DNA of 64,000 nucleotides from Bog-159 sp049511415 (GCA_049511415.1 JBEKYC010000024.1:1-64000); one strand, 5' to 3'; positions 1 to 9,147 are shown, counted from the stretch's first letter. Numbers and translations are program-made. Notes: generated by a model not told the origin, from the letters alone.

Positions 1-675
1 AAGGATGCATGGCATGCGGCTTCCTGGTCCGACAAAGTGAAGGTGTGGTTCGCGCCTCCGGGATGGCGTCCGCCGGATGTGGCCGCGCGGTATCCCAAGG
101 CGTCGTACGATCCGCATTTGGATTTCGTGAAGTACGATCCGCCGCGCAATGCGCTTTTGAGTGCTTACGGCCTGGTGCAGTTCGTGGTCCTGATAGGCGC
201 CAATAGCCATTTTCTGGCGCTGCTTCCCAAGCAGGCGGCCGTGTTGAATGTGGCTTACTTCATCTATATTCTGGCCACGCTGGTCTGTCTTGGCGGAGTA
301 TTGGAGAACCGTCGTGGATTCCAGATCGCGGAAGCTGCGCGCCTTACGGCCACCGCGCTGGTGGTAACGACTTCCGGCGCGTGGTTCGGCGGAGTGCGCG
401 ATCCGCGCCTGGTGGCCGCGGTCGCGGCGTTTCAAGACGGAAGCCCTGGCCGCAGCCGCGTAAAATGGGCCGGCCGTAGCGCTGAAAATCGGGTCGATGA
501 AGTATGGTACAGTAGAAGTGCGCTTTTTGAAAGTCCCGCAACAACCTGGCCGAACGATTCAAGTCTGCCTAGTCTAGCCCGCACAATTGAAAGCAAAAGG
601 AAAAAACGTGAAGAATATTTTTGTAGGCAATTTGGATTTTTCGGCGACCGAATCCGCAATCCGTTCGCTATTTGA
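1..675 (+). CDS. Sterol desaturase/fatty acid hydroxylase-like protein, C-terminal part (5' end outside window)
   Basis: The reading frame is already open at base 1 (KDAWHAASWSDK...), so the gene begins upstream of the window. The visible part resembles the C-terminal membrane region of acidobacterial sterol-desaturase-family proteins: a GWRPPDVAARYP motif, three hydrophobic segments (about codons 50-135) and a GGVRDPRL end block. The His-rich catalytic di-iron motifs would lie upstream and are not visible. After the GGVRDPRL block (about base 415) the frame continues without family-like sequence until a stop at 673-675, running 68 bases into the next gene. The natural stop has probably been lost or a frameshift has occurred near 430. 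The family assignment rests on pattern recall of the tail only. Confidence 0.6.
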   Translation, partial: KDAWHAASWSDKVKVWFAPPGWRPPDVAARYPKASYDPHLDFVKYDPPRNALLSAYGLVQFVVLIGANSHFLALLPKQAAVLNVAYFIYILATLVCLGGVLENRRGFQIAEAARLTATALVVTTSGAWFGGVRDPRLVAAVAAFQDGSPGRSRVKWAGRSAENRVDEVWYSRSALFESPATTWPNDSSLPSLARTIESKRKKREEYFCRQFGFFGDRIRNPFAI

Positions 676-919
676 GCCCTATGGAGCAGTGGACCGGGTC
701 AACCTGGTGACGGATCGCGACACCGGGCGCTCGCGTGGTTTCGCCTTCGTGGAGATGAGCAACGAGACCGAGGCGGATCGCGCGATCACGGCGTTGAACG
801 GCCATAATCTGGAAGGCCGTGCCCTGAACATCAATGAAGCCCGGCCGAAACCGCAAGGCGGAGGCGGCCAACGTGGCGGATTCGGCGGCGATCGTGCGCG
901 CGGCAAGTCCCGCTGGTAA
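608..919 (+). CDS. RRM-domain RNA-binding protein
   Basis: This 103-residue protein is a single RNA recognition motif with a short Gly/Arg-rich tail. RNP2 (IFVGNL, residues 3-8) and RNP1 (RGFAFVEM, about residues 42-49) are both intact. The tail has GGGGQRGGFGG and ends GKSRW. Bacterial proteins of this type bind single-stranded RNA and are often cold- or stress-induced. I chose the GTG at 608 because an AAAGGA ribosome-binding site lies just upstream; a TTG at 587 in the same frame is possible but would put non-domain residues in front of the beta-1 strand. Its 5' end overlaps the extended frame of the preceding gene. Confidence 0.9.
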   Translation: MKNIFVGNLDFSATESAIRSLFEPYGAVDRVNLVTDRDTGRSRGFAFVEMSNETEADRAITALNGHNLEGRALNINEARPKPQGGGGQRGGFGGDRARGKSRW

Positions 920-1029
920 GATTTCCGGACACTGCTTCAAGGTTTTCTGAATGGCCGGGTGCGCCCAGGTGTCAAACCTTGGGGTCACCAGGCTTTTTTG
1001 ATGTACCGTTGATGATTTGAACGGAAGAA

Positions 1030-1365
1030 ATGCCATTTGCCAACTTCGGGTGCTTCTCGTTTTCGCCGGTTTCGGTGCGAAGGAATGCGCCCGAACTTGC
1101 TGGAGTCTACGGTCTATCCAACGGCCGAGAATGGGTCTTTGTTGGTGATGCGGACAGCATCCAGGCGGCTCTGCTCGGGCATCTGATGGCAACAGAGACC
1201 AAGCTCCAGTCGCGTGCGCCTACAGGATTTACATTTGAACTGTGCAGTTCGGAGCGGCTCGCCCGAAAGAACCGGCTCGTTTGGGAGCTGAAGCCCGTTT
1301 GCAATCCCCCCTTAGGTCAGCCCAGCCATTCGGTGACTCCGATGGCGCCATCCCGGCTTTGGTAG
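1030..1365 (+). CDS. Small GIY-YIG-like protein
   Basis: The 111-residue product has a block (residues 22-40) in which GVYGLSN and WVFVG occupy the places of GIY and YIG. This is followed by helical sequence ending ELKPVCN, so it resembles a compact GIY-YIG-fold protein; whether it is a nuclease is not shown. The ATG has a GGAAG ribosome-binding site. After VCNPP the frame continues for about 18 residues and overlaps the convergent gene at 1317-1670. With one C fewer in the run of six C near 1306, the frame would stop directly after VCNPP, so a one-base slip may have lengthened the gene. Confidence 0.55.
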   Translation: MPFANFGCFSFSPVSVRRNAPELAGVYGLSNGREWVFVGDADSIQAALLGHLMATETKLQSRAPTGFTFELCSSERLARKNRLVWELKPVCNPPLGQPSHSVTPMAPSRLW

Positions 1366-1670
1366 AGAAACCGCAGCCGTCTGCCGTCTTCCAGCCGCAA
1401 AGTCAGGACCTTTCCGGAGTACACGCTAACGAAGGATCCATCGTACGGACACCAGACTTGGCCCGAAAAGTCCTTCACCGCGGATTTTGACGGATCTTCG
1501 GTGACGGCGGTCGGATCAATTTGCGGAAAAGACAGGTGATACTCCACCGAGATCTCGCGTCCGCGTCCGGTCGTGACGGTGCCACTGCCGTTCAAGCGTC
1601 GAACCGGTCGACTCTTGTTGCCCGGCGCAGCAGCGGCCCTGGAGGATGGTAGAGCGAAAGTGTCTCTCAA
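1317..1670 (-). CDS. Conserved hypothetical protein, small beta-rich
   Basis: The 117-residue product has regular beta-strand patterning: GSGTVTT, a VEYHLSF strand, VYSGKVLTLRLEDGRRL and the end GAIGVTEWLG. The look is of a small single-domain beta protein of the kind common in acidobacteria; no function is assigned. The start is a TTG at 1668-1670, chosen because an AAGGAG ribosome-binding site lies six bases upstream. That strong site, rather than length, is the main reason for calling the gene. It converges on and overlaps the end of the GIY-YIG-like gene. Confidence 0.55.
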   Translation of the reverse strand: MRDTFALPSSRAAAAPGNKSRPVRRLNGSGTVTTGRGREISVEYHLSFPQIDPTAVTEDPSKSAVKDFSGQVWCPYDGSFVSVYSGKVLTLRLEDGRRLRFLYQSRDGAIGVTEWLG

Positions 1671-2200
1671 TATTTCTCCTTCTCAGAATTTGGGTAGGCT
1701 AACCGGCGCGGCAGCGAAGTTGATTGGAGTGAACAAAAGCCTTATTAAGAATAGCAGGTTCATCGCGGCGCTGCATTGCCTCTATTTATGGCCGCAAGCC
1801 TTTTTTGCGGTCTGGCCCGTTGGTAAGACCTGCTCACAGCGCGCATCTCGTAACTCAGCATGCGGCGCGAAGCGAAAGCGTGGGACGGTCGAAGTGACAG
1901 GCGCACAGTCCCAAGGGTTAGTCCGCGGCGTCGATGCCGGCGATACGCTCGTCGAGAGAGGATCAGCCATCGTTATGCTTGCGCGATGGGACAGGATCAC
2001 TTAAGCCCGCCTCCGGGAACTGGTGCGCATCGGCATTACCAGTGCGCGCATTCTGAGCGTGACTCGCGGGCGGGTGAGTACGTGAACGAGAATGGGAAAA
2101 AGTGGCTCATTGATTTGGAATCGGGCGTGTGGCGACTGGGACCGATATGCTACGCGCGCCTTGGCGAGTCGCTGCCCGAATAGCCCCATATCTCACCGAA
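1671..2200. other. Intergenic stretch without a convincing gene
   Basis: Short open frames on both strands have no domain, no good ribosome-binding site and mutually exclusive frames. A weak stem (CCGCAA/TTGCGG) lies near 1795-1813, but it has no terminator-like T tail in a useful position. Near 2077-2183 a plus-strand frame reads like a protein end (NGKKWLIDLESGVWRLGP...), which may be a decayed remnant that I could not identify. Confidence 0.4.
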
Positions 2201-2204
2201 CTCA

Positions 2205-2343
2205 TTCCGCGCGGCAAAAGACCCCGGACAGCGATCGGTTGGCGGCAGAAAGCCGGCGCAGACTTATTGCGGCTGGGATCGATCTCCCGCGGCTCAAAAC
2301 TGCGGGGGCGCGCAGTGCTAACGGCACGCTCCAAGTAACAGTT
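2205..2343 (-). pseudogene. Sulfatase N-terminal fragment
   Basis: Bases 2261-2285 match bases 4589-4613 of the neighbouring sulfatase pseudogene at 24 of 25 positions. Read on the minus strand the block encodes EIDPSRNKSAP, equivalent to KIDPSRDKS.PDWPQRP near residue 35-50 of the neighbouring sulfatases. Sequence on either side diverges quickly and no active-site region follows. It is best read as a leftover end of another tandem sulfatase copy lying downstream of the array in the direction of transcription. The limits given are approximate. Confidence 0.5.
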
Positions 2344-2350
2344 CTGTTTT

Positions 2351-4725
2351 TCATTGCACATCCACTTTCACGGTCTCGATTTTTCCGGTGAATGCGAATG
2401 GGCTCGTATAGTCGGAAGTGACGGGCGTTCCCAATTCGGAGCCGACATCCAACGTCTCGAAGTACAAACCGTAGCCGCCGAAACTGGCGATCTTAGCTTC
2501 CCCGGCAGGCTTGCCGTTGATGGACAGGCGTGCCGTGCCCGATCCCGCCGTGAGGAAGAATGACAGGCCGGTAGCCAACCCGGCTTTGTCCGGCATGTAG
2601 TCCAGCACGATCTCGGACTTTCCGGCCGCGAGGGGCTCGGTAGACAAAAGTCCGCCCGCGCGATTGCCGGAGCCATTCACCTGATAGCCGACCCGTCCAT
2701 CTTTAACGAAGCGTGTAGCCGCCATAGATCCCGCCTTGCGCCAGAATGACACCTTCCGCTCCACCGGCCGGCACGTCCACTGTGGCGGTAATTCGGTGGG
2801 GCCGCCCTACCACGTGCGGAGCGGCGGGCGCGGAAATGCGTTGAATGCCGGCTCGATAGACGAAAGACTTCGCGCCATCGTTGGGCGCCGGCTCGAGCGC
2901 GGGGTAAGGCAGCAGCGGATAAACATTATTGCGGCGCGCTTCGCTATCGAAGAGTTGCTCCAGTTCCTTCAGCTTCTCCGGATTCTGCGCGGCCAGATCA
3001 TGTGCCTGGCTGTAATCCTCGTTGAGGTTATAGAGTTCCCAAGCGTGCGGCGGCGGCATCGGCCCTGACCACAGGCCTAGCATCGCCCAAGGCACCGTGT
3101 TGCGCGAGCCGGCCCACCAGCCGTCTTTGTAAATGCCGCGATTCCCCACCATCTCGAAGTACTGGATTTTGTGCAGGCTGGGCGTGTCCGGATGGTCGAA
3201 GGTATAGACCATGCTGTTCCCTTCGAGCGGCAATTGTTTCACGCCCCTGACCTCCGACGGGAATTCGATGCCGGCCAATTCGTAGATCGTGGGTGCGATA
3301 TCGGTAACGTGGTGAAACTGGCTGCGCAATCCCCCGGCGTCCTTGATGTGACCCGGCCATGAGACAATCAGCGGATCGCGCGTCCCGCCCAGGTGCGAGG
3401 CCACCTGCTTGCTCCACTGAAAAGGTGTATTCGTAGCCCAAGCCCAGGCAGCGGCGTAGTGGTTTGAAAACATTTCGCCGCCTAACTGATCGGAATGCTG
3501 CAGGCGTTCCTCGATGCTTTGCGGCTTGCCTTCGACGTTCAAAGCGTCGTGGCCATCCAGTCCGCCTTCCGCGCTGGCCCCGTTGTCGCCCACAATGTAG
3601 AACACGATGGTGTCTTCGTCGTGCCCCTGGGCTTTGATATTGTGCAGCAGGCGTCCGACTTCATAATCGGTGTGCGCCATGAACGCCGCATAGACTTCCA
3701 TCTGGTGCGCCAGCAGTTTTTTCTGATCGGCGGTCGACGAATCCCAGGCCGGCAATTCCTGTGGCCGAGGCGTCAGCGCGGTGCCCGCCGGGATGATTCC
3801 AAACTCTTTCTGGCGCGCGTAAGTCTCCTCGCGCAGTTTGTCCCAACCCTGATCGAACTTGCCCTTGTATTTGTCGATCCAAACTTGCGGGACGTGATGC
3901 GGTTCGTGCGTCGCGCCGGTAGCCAGATACAGGAAGAACGGCTTCTGCGGCGCGACGGCGTCATGCTGTTGCACCCAGGTGGTGGCCTGATTGACCAGGT
4001 CCCATGTCAAGTGGTAGCCTTGCGCGGGCGTGGTGGTTGGCTCCACGGGGGTCGTATTCCGATAAAGCCGCGGATGCCACTGGCTGTCCATGCCTCCCAT
4101 GAAGCCGTAAAAATACTCGAATCCCAGGCTGGTGGGCCAGTGATCGAAAGGCCCCGCGGGATTGGCTTCCCACACGGGCGTGTTATGCCACTTTCGGTAG
4201 TGGGCTACTTTGAATTAGCCCACTACCCCACTTTCCGAACGCGGCCGTGCTGTAGCCATTCAGCTTCAAAATCTCTGCGATGGAAGCCGCGCTGCGCGGC
4301 CAGATCGAGTTATAGCCTGGAAAGCCCGCGGCCAGTTCGATCACGGTGCCGAAACCGAATTCATGATCGTTGCGGCCGGAAAGCAGTGCGGCGCGTGTGC
4401 GCGAGCACAGCGAGTTGACGTGGAAACGGTTGTAACGCAGTCCGCTCTTGGCCAGTTCGTCCAAGGCGGGTGTCGCCACCGGTCCGCCGTAGGTGGAGAT
4501 TGCGCCAAAGCCTACGTCGTCGAGCAGGATCAGCACCACGTTGGGGGCGCCCTTCCGGGGGCTGGGCCGCTGCGGCCAGTCGGGAGACGACTTATCGCGG
4601 CTGGGATCGATCTTTCCCTTAAAAGGCGGGTCCGGCCTGGGCAGCACATCGGCCGCTTGCATCGCGGCCAGTGACAACGCCAGCGCCACGGAAGTAGTTA
4701 CAGCTTTGGTGTATCTGGTCTTCAT
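2351..4725 (-). pseudogene. Sulfatase pseudogene (full length, several lesions)
   Basis: This copy is collinear over its whole length with the intact sulfatase at 4722-7043, including the signal peptide, sulfatase domain and C-terminal beta-sandwich. It carries three independent defects. First, the formylglycine motif reads C-S-R-T-R (Cys107) instead of C-x-P-x-R. Second, a 40-base insertion at 4194-4233 breaks the frame after AAFGKW. Third, a second frame change near 2720 separates GGYTL from FVKDGRVGYQV. The start codon overlaps the stop of the upstream sulfatase (ATGA at 4722-4725), so it was once translationally coupled. The long central open stretch (4175 to 2703) suggests that decay is recent. 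Confidence 0.9.
4194..4227. repeat. 34-base palindromic insertion flanked by 6-base direct repeats
   Basis: Perfect 12-base inverted arms (GGTAGTGGGCTA at 4196-4207 and TAGCCCACTACC at 4216-4227) surround an 8-base loop. CCACTT occurs immediately before (4188-4193) and after (4228-4233). The intact paralogue has a single copy of this target (CCACTT), so the element plus one copy of the repeat is a clean 40-base insertion. It resembles a REP-like or miniature mobile palindrome with target duplication. I do not know which transposase would mobilise it. Confidence 0.8.
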
Positions 4726-7043
4726 TGAAGTTCAACCTTCACAGTCTCGATTTTGCCGGTGAAGGGGAAGGGGCTGGTATAGTCGGGACTCACCGGCGAG
4801 CCAAGGTCCGAGCCTACGTCCAGAGTTTCGAAGTAGTAAACGCCGAAAGCCGCGATTTTCGTCTCGCCCGCCGGTTTGCCGTTGACCGACAGCTTGACGA
4901 CGCCGGGGCTTGGACTGCGCCCGGCGATCAGCCCCGGCCGAGGCGCAACCTTATCGGGAGTGAATTCGACGACGATGTGCGCTTTGCCCGGCGCAAGCGG
5001 TTCAGAGGATACCACCGAGCCAGCCCGGTTGCCCGAAGCATTCACAGCGTAGACTACATGGCTGTCCTTAATAAAGAGGGTATAGCCGCCTAACACCCCG
5101 CCTTGGGCCAGGATCACGCCTTCGGCGCCGCCCGACGGAATCTCCACATCCGCCGTAATACGATGCGCACGGCCTGTGAGCCGGGGCGCCGATGCCGCGG
5201 GAATGCGCTCGACTCCGGCATGGTACACAAAGGTTGTGGCGCCGTCGTAAGGCGTGGGCAAGGGAGAGCCGAAAGGCGTCAACGGATAAACATTATTGCG
5301 GCGCGCCTCGCTATCAAAGAGTTGCACCAACTCTTTCAGCTTTTCCGGATTCTGGGCTGCCAGATCGTGCGACTGACTGTAGTCTTCGTTGAGATTGTAA
5401 AGCTCCCAGGGATTGTTCTCGGGCCTGCGATCCTGCCAATGTGCGCCCAGATCCCAGGGCAGCAAATGGCGCGAACCCGCCCACCATCCGTCCTTGTAGA
5501 TTCCGCGGTTGCCGACCATCTCGAAATACTGAACTTTGTGTGGACTGGGCTGGTCCGGATGATCGAAGCTATAGACCATACTCACGCCTTCGAGCGGCAA
5601 CTGTTTCACGCCGTTTACGGATTCGGGAAATTGGATACCTGCCAATTCGTAGATGGTGGGTGCGATGTCGGTGATGTGGTGAAACTGCGTACGCAACCCG
5701 CCGGCTTCCCTGATGTGTCCCGGCCAGGAAACGATGAGCGGGTCGCGCGTGCCGCCTAAATGCGATGCAACCTGCTTGCTCCACTGAAATGGAGTGCAGG
5801 TGGCGAACGCCCATCCGGACGCGTAGTGGTTCAGATACAGGTCGCTGCCCATTTCGCTGATATGCGCCAGGCGTTCGTCGAGGCTGCGCGGTTTGCCTTC
5901 GGCGGTCAAAGCATCGTGGCCCTCGATGCCGCCTTCCGCGCTAGCGCCGTTGTCGCCTGGAATGTAAAAGACGATGGTGTCTTCGGTGTGGCCTTCGGCC
6001 TTGATGTTCTGCAGCAGGCGCCCAATTTCGTAATCCGTGTGCGCCAGAAAGCCGGCGTAGACTTCCATCTGATGGGAGAGCAGCTTCTTCTGATCCGCCG
6101 TGAGCGAATCCCAGGCGGGCAACTCTTTCGGCCGCGGCGTCAACTCGGCATTGGCCGGAATGATGCCGAACTCTTTCTGCCGCGCAAAGATCTCCTCGCG
6201 CAGCTTATCCCAGCCCTGCTCGAACTTACCCTTGTACTTGTCGATCCATTCCTGCGGCACCTGGTGCGGCTCGTGCGTGGCGCCGGTGGCGAAGTATAGG
6301 AAGAAGGGCTTCTGCGGCGAGACGGCGTCGTGCTGCTGGACCCACCGCGTGGCATCGTTTGCCAGGTCGGTGGTCAGGTGATACCCGCCGGCGGGCGTCG
6401 CGGGCGGCTCCACGGCCACGGTATTGCGATAGAGGCGCGGATACCATTGTTCGTCCATGCCGGCGACGAAACCGTAGAAATATTCGAATCCCAGGCCGGT
6501 GGGCCAATGATCGAACGGGCCGGCCGGATTGGTTTCCCATGCCGGCGTGTTGTGCCACTTGCCGAATGCCGCCGTGCTATAGCCATTCAGTTTCAGAATT
6601 TCGGCAATCGAGGCGGCACTCCGCGGCCAGATGGAATTGTAGCCGGGGTAACCCTGCGCCGCCTCGATTACGGTGCCAAATCCAATTTCGTGGTCGTTGC
6701 GGCCGGAAAGCAGCGCGGCGCGCGTGGGCGAGCACAGCGAGTTGACGTGAAATCGGTTGTAGCGCAGTCCGCTCTTGGCCAGTTCGTCCAGCGCGGGTGT
6801 CGCTACCGGACCACCGAAGGTCGAGGTTGCGCCAAAGCCGACGTCGTCGAGCAGAATCAGGATTACATTGGGTGCGCCCTTCGGCGCCATGGGACGCTGC
6901 GGCCAGTCCGGCACCGATTTATCGCGGCTGGGATCGATCTTTCCCTTAAACGCCGGATCGGGTTTCGGCAATGTGTCGGCCGCGTATCCCGTGGCCACAC
7001 CGAGCGCCATTGTCGCGGCTAACAGCCAACTGATTCGTTGCAT
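4722..7043 (-). CDS. Secreted sulfatase (arylsulfatase family)
   Basis: This 773-residue enzyme should hydrolyse sulfate esters outside the cytoplasm. An N-terminal signal peptide ends near AADT (residues 21-24). The metal-binding LLDD pair is at 66-67, and the formylglycine motif C-S-P-T-R is at 104-108, followed by the family signature ALLSGRNDHE. The sulfatase fold runs to about residue 590, and a C-terminal beta-sandwich ending in a KIETVKVELQ strand follows. The substrate cannot be read from sequence. Activity needs conversion of Cys104, for which the FGE at 9600-10646 is the obvious partner. A fragment of a second FGE lies just upstream of its start, and the pseudogene copy lies just downstream. 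Confidence 0.93.
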   Translation of the reverse strand: MQRISWLLAATMALGVATGYAADTLPKPDPAFKGKIDPSRDKSVPDWPQRPMAPKGAPNVILILLDDVGFGATSTFGGPVATPALDELAKSGLRYNRFHVNSLCSPTRAALLSGRNDHEIGFGTVIEAAQGYPGYNSIWPRSAASIAEILKLNGYSTAAFGKWHNTPAWETNPAGPFDHWPTGLGFEYFYGFVAGMDEQWYPRLYRNTVAVEPPATPAGGYHLTTDLANDATRWVQQHDAVSPQKPFFLYFATGATHEPHQVPQEWIDKYKGKFEQGWDKLREEIFARQKEFGIIPANAELTPRPKELPAWDSLTADQKKLLSHQMEVYAGFLAHTDYEIGRLLQNIKAEGHTEDTIVFYIPGDNGASAEGGIEGHDALTAEGKPRSLDERLAHISEMGSDLYLNHYASGWAFATCTPFQWSKQVASHLGGTRDPLIVSWPGHIREAGGLRTQFHHITDIAPTIYELAGIQFPESVNGVKQLPLEGVSMVYSFDHPDQPSPHKVQYFEMVGNRGIYKDGWWAGSRHLLPWDLGAHWQDRRPENNPWELYNLNEDYSQSHDLAAQNPEKLKELVQLFDSEARRNNVYPLTPFGSPLPTPYDGATTFVYHAGVERIPAASAPRLTGRAHRITADVEIPSGGAEGVILAQGGVLGGYTLFIKDSHVVYAVNASGNRAGSVVSSEPLAPGKAHIVVEFTPDKVAPRPGLIAGRSPSPGVVKLSVNGKPAGETKIAAFGVYYFETLDVGSDLGSPVSPDYTSPFPFTGKIETVKVELQ

Positions 7044-7072
7044 GTTTCTAATCCCGTTCTCTTTTGTCGCGG

Positions 7073-7112
7073 CCTAGCGCACGCAGCGGCAGCCCACATG
7101 ATTCGTCCCGTG
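7073..7112 (-). pseudogene. Fragment: 3' end of a second formylglycine-generating enzyme
   Basis: On the minus strand, bases down to the stop at 7073-7075 encode GTNHVGCRCVR and stop. This is nearly the same as the final residues GTNHVGFRCVR of the FGE at 9600-10646. The short spacer to the following sulfatase start also resembles the spacer between that FGE and the sulfatase fragment at 9148-9580. It therefore marks a duplicated FGE-sulfatase unit of which only the FGE tail is left. The upstream limit is uncertain. Confidence 0.75.
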
Positions 7113-7252
7113 CCAGGCTCGTTCTCCGAAAATCGCCGCTGCGATCCGCACCATTTGGGAGCAGGGGCGGATGCCCGTCCGCGTGCGTCACTCCGGCCGA
7201 CCCCACACAGATCGTTCGCCCCGGCGCAGTATTAACGGAAGGCTACCCCAGC

Positions 7253-9127
7253 CTATTGACTACTATCGTGTTTACCTAAATCCTTCACCGCATCGGCGAA
7301 GGATTTAGAGTCTTTGGTGCGGTGAATTCGCCCATTCATTACATCGTCCCAAGTAATGTAGGGATAGAGGTTATGCGATTGTGCCTGATCTTCGAACAGA
7401 GCTTTTAGTTCAGCCAATTTCTCAGGGTACTTCTTGGCCAGGTCAATTCGCTCTGTATAGTCCTCATTCAGGTTGTAGAGTTCCCAGGCGTTTTCATCAA
7501 AGGGCCGCTTGCTTTGCGCATTTCCGGTGATCATGCTATTTGGGTAAGCCAATTCGGCTTTCCACCCGTCGTGGTAAATCGATCTGGAACCAAAGATGTA
7601 GTAATACTGCAGCGTGTGACGGGAAGCGGCCTTAGCATCGTCAATCGAATATGCCAATGAAGTTCCCTCAATCGCGATCTGCTTGATCCCCTTGATCTGC
7701 TCGGGAGCCTTGACACCCACAAGATCGAGCGTCGTCGGAAGGATGTCAATTACGTGGCTGTACTGTGTACGAATCCCTCCTTTGTCCTTAATTCCTTTCG
7801 GGTAGAAGACGATCAGCGGATTGTGAGTGCCGCCTTCACTGTTCGCATCCGTCTTCCAGAACTTGAAAGGAGTGTTTGCGGCCTGTGCCCAGCCGAGAGG
7901 ATAATTCCCCTCGGTGGCAGCGGACGTGCCGATCTCCCCAATCTTATTCAGGTTGTAAGTAATACTCTCTGCTTCCGTCAGGCTCTTTCCCAACAGAGGG
8001 CGATCGATGTCTCCGTTCAAGGTTCCTTCCTTGCTTGCGCCATTGTCGCCGATCATAATGAATACAAGCGTATTATCCAGTTGGTTGGTCTCTTTTAAGT
8101 GATTGATCAAACGGCCAACTTCAAAGTCCGTATATGTCAGGTAGCCCGCATAGACTTCCATGAAGCGTGCATAAAGCCTTTTCTCGTCCGCTGACAATTG
8201 ATCCCAGGCTTTAATGTCAGGATTGCGATCGGGAAGTATCGCATCGGGAGGGATAAGTCCAAGCTTCTTCTGACGTTCAAAAACCTCCTCACGGTAAACG
8301 TCCCAGCCCTTGTCGAATGTTCCCTTGTATTGATCGCTCCAGTATTTGTCTACCTGGTGCGGAGCATGCGTGGCGGCTGGTGCGTAATACAGGAAGAAGG
8401 GCTTGTTGGGCGCGGCCTTCTTCTGACGATCGATATAACTGATGGCTTTGTCGGTGATCTGGTCGCTGAAGTGGCGGCCATCCGGATGGGCGTGAGCCTG
8501 ATCTTCGACCAGGTCCGGCTTGTACTGGTCGGTCTGCGAACCAAGAAATCCGAAGAAGTGGTCGAAACCCTTTCCGGTTGGCCACCGATCGAATGGGCCT
8601 GCATCGGTCGCGTCCTCGTCAGGAGTTACTCCGTATTTGCCAACCGCGAACGTGTTGTACCCATTCTCACGAAGGATTTCCGCGATGGTTCCGGCCGACG
8701 AAGGAATCCTGCCATCCCAGCCGGGGAATCCGGCGGACAGAATAGTGTGTGCAAATCCAGACATGTGGACAGACGCGCTGTTACGGCCAGTCAGCAGCGC
8801 TGCGCGGGTTGGGGCGCAGATCGCAGTCGTATGAAAATTCGTATAGCGCAAACCGTTGTTGGCAAGAGTGTCAAAGGTGGGAGTCTGGATGAGCCCACCG
8901 AATGTGGCGGCAGCGCCAAAGCCCACATCATCCAATAGGACCCACACTATGTTTGGAGCGCCGGCAGGCGCTTTCACAGGTTCCGGCCACCATTCTTTGG
9001 ACTGGGCGAGGGTTCTGCCAACGACTCCCTGATACGGCTGTGTCGCTTGGGCATGCAGTGACAGACGTGTACTCGTCGCAAACAGTAACGTCGATGTTAA
9101 CGCCCTCAGGACGCTTTTCGTTCTCAT
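7253..9127 (-). CDS. Secreted sulfatase, divergent paralogue
   Basis: The 624-residue protein has a signal peptide (cleavage near LHAQA, residues 24-28). LLDD is at 65-67 and an intact formylglycine motif C-A-P-T-R at 104-108. A GDNGASKEG block supplies further metal and substrate contacts. It belongs to the same broad family as the neighbour at 4722-7043 but is clearly more distant. It lacks the C-terminal beta-sandwich and ends soon after the sulfatase fold. Base usage is more AT-rich than in the neighbours, which suggests a different origin. Its last codons lie in a strong inverted repeat (7276-7308). Confidence 0.92.
   Translation of the reverse strand: MRTKSVLRALTSTLLFATSTRLSLHAQATQPYQGVVGRTLAQSKEWWPEPVKAPAGAPNIVWVLLDDVGFGAAATFGGLIQTPTFDTLANNGLRYTNFHTTAICAPTRAALLTGRNSASVHMSGFAHTILSAGFPGWDGRIPSSAGTIAEILRENGYNTFAVGKYGVTPDEDATDAGPFDRWPTGKGFDHFFGFLGSQTDQYKPDLVEDQAHAHPDGRHFSDQITDKAISYIDRQKKAAPNKPFFLYYAPAATHAPHQVDKYWSDQYKGTFDKGWDVYREEVFERQKKLGLIPPDAILPDRNPDIKAWDQLSADEKRLYARFMEVYAGYLTYTDFEVGRLINHLKETNQLDNTLVFIMIGDNGASKEGTLNGDIDRPLLGKSLTEAESITYNLNKIGEIGTSAATEGNYPLGWAQAANTPFKFWKTDANSEGGTHNPLIVFYPKGIKDKGGIRTQYSHVIDILPTTLDLVGVKAPEQIKGIKQIAIEGTSLAYSIDDAKAASRHTLQYYYIFGSRSIYHDGWKAELAYPNSMITGNAQSKRPFDENAWELYNLNEDYTERIDLAKKYPEKLAELKALFEDQAQSHNLYPYITWDDVMNGRIHRTKDSKSFADAVKDLGKHDSSQ
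7276..7308. repeat. 33-base imperfect palindrome at the sulfatase 3' end
   Basis: Perfect 11-base arms CTAAATCCTTC (7276-7286) and GAAGGATTTAG (7298-7308) enclose an 11-base centre that can itself pair CCG with CGG. It lies inside the last 20 codons of the sulfatase at 7253-9127, encoding KSFADAVKDLG. No T run follows on the minus strand, so it is not a classical terminator. It could stabilise the transcript end or be an old palindromic insertion that remade the C-terminus. Confidence 0.55.
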
Positions 9128-9147
9128 AGGTTTCCTCTTGGTCTAAG

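Noticed and set aside
1795..1813. CCGCAA...TTGCGG stem considered as a terminator
   Set aside because: The T run lies in the loop rather than after the stem, and no gene ends close to it in the right direction.
3495..4418. Long plus-strand open frame (about 300 codons) opposite the sulfatase pseudogene, and similar ones opposite 4722-9127
   Set aside because: They are antisense shadows in GC-rich DNA; the minus-strand frames have clear sulfatase motifs and signal peptides.
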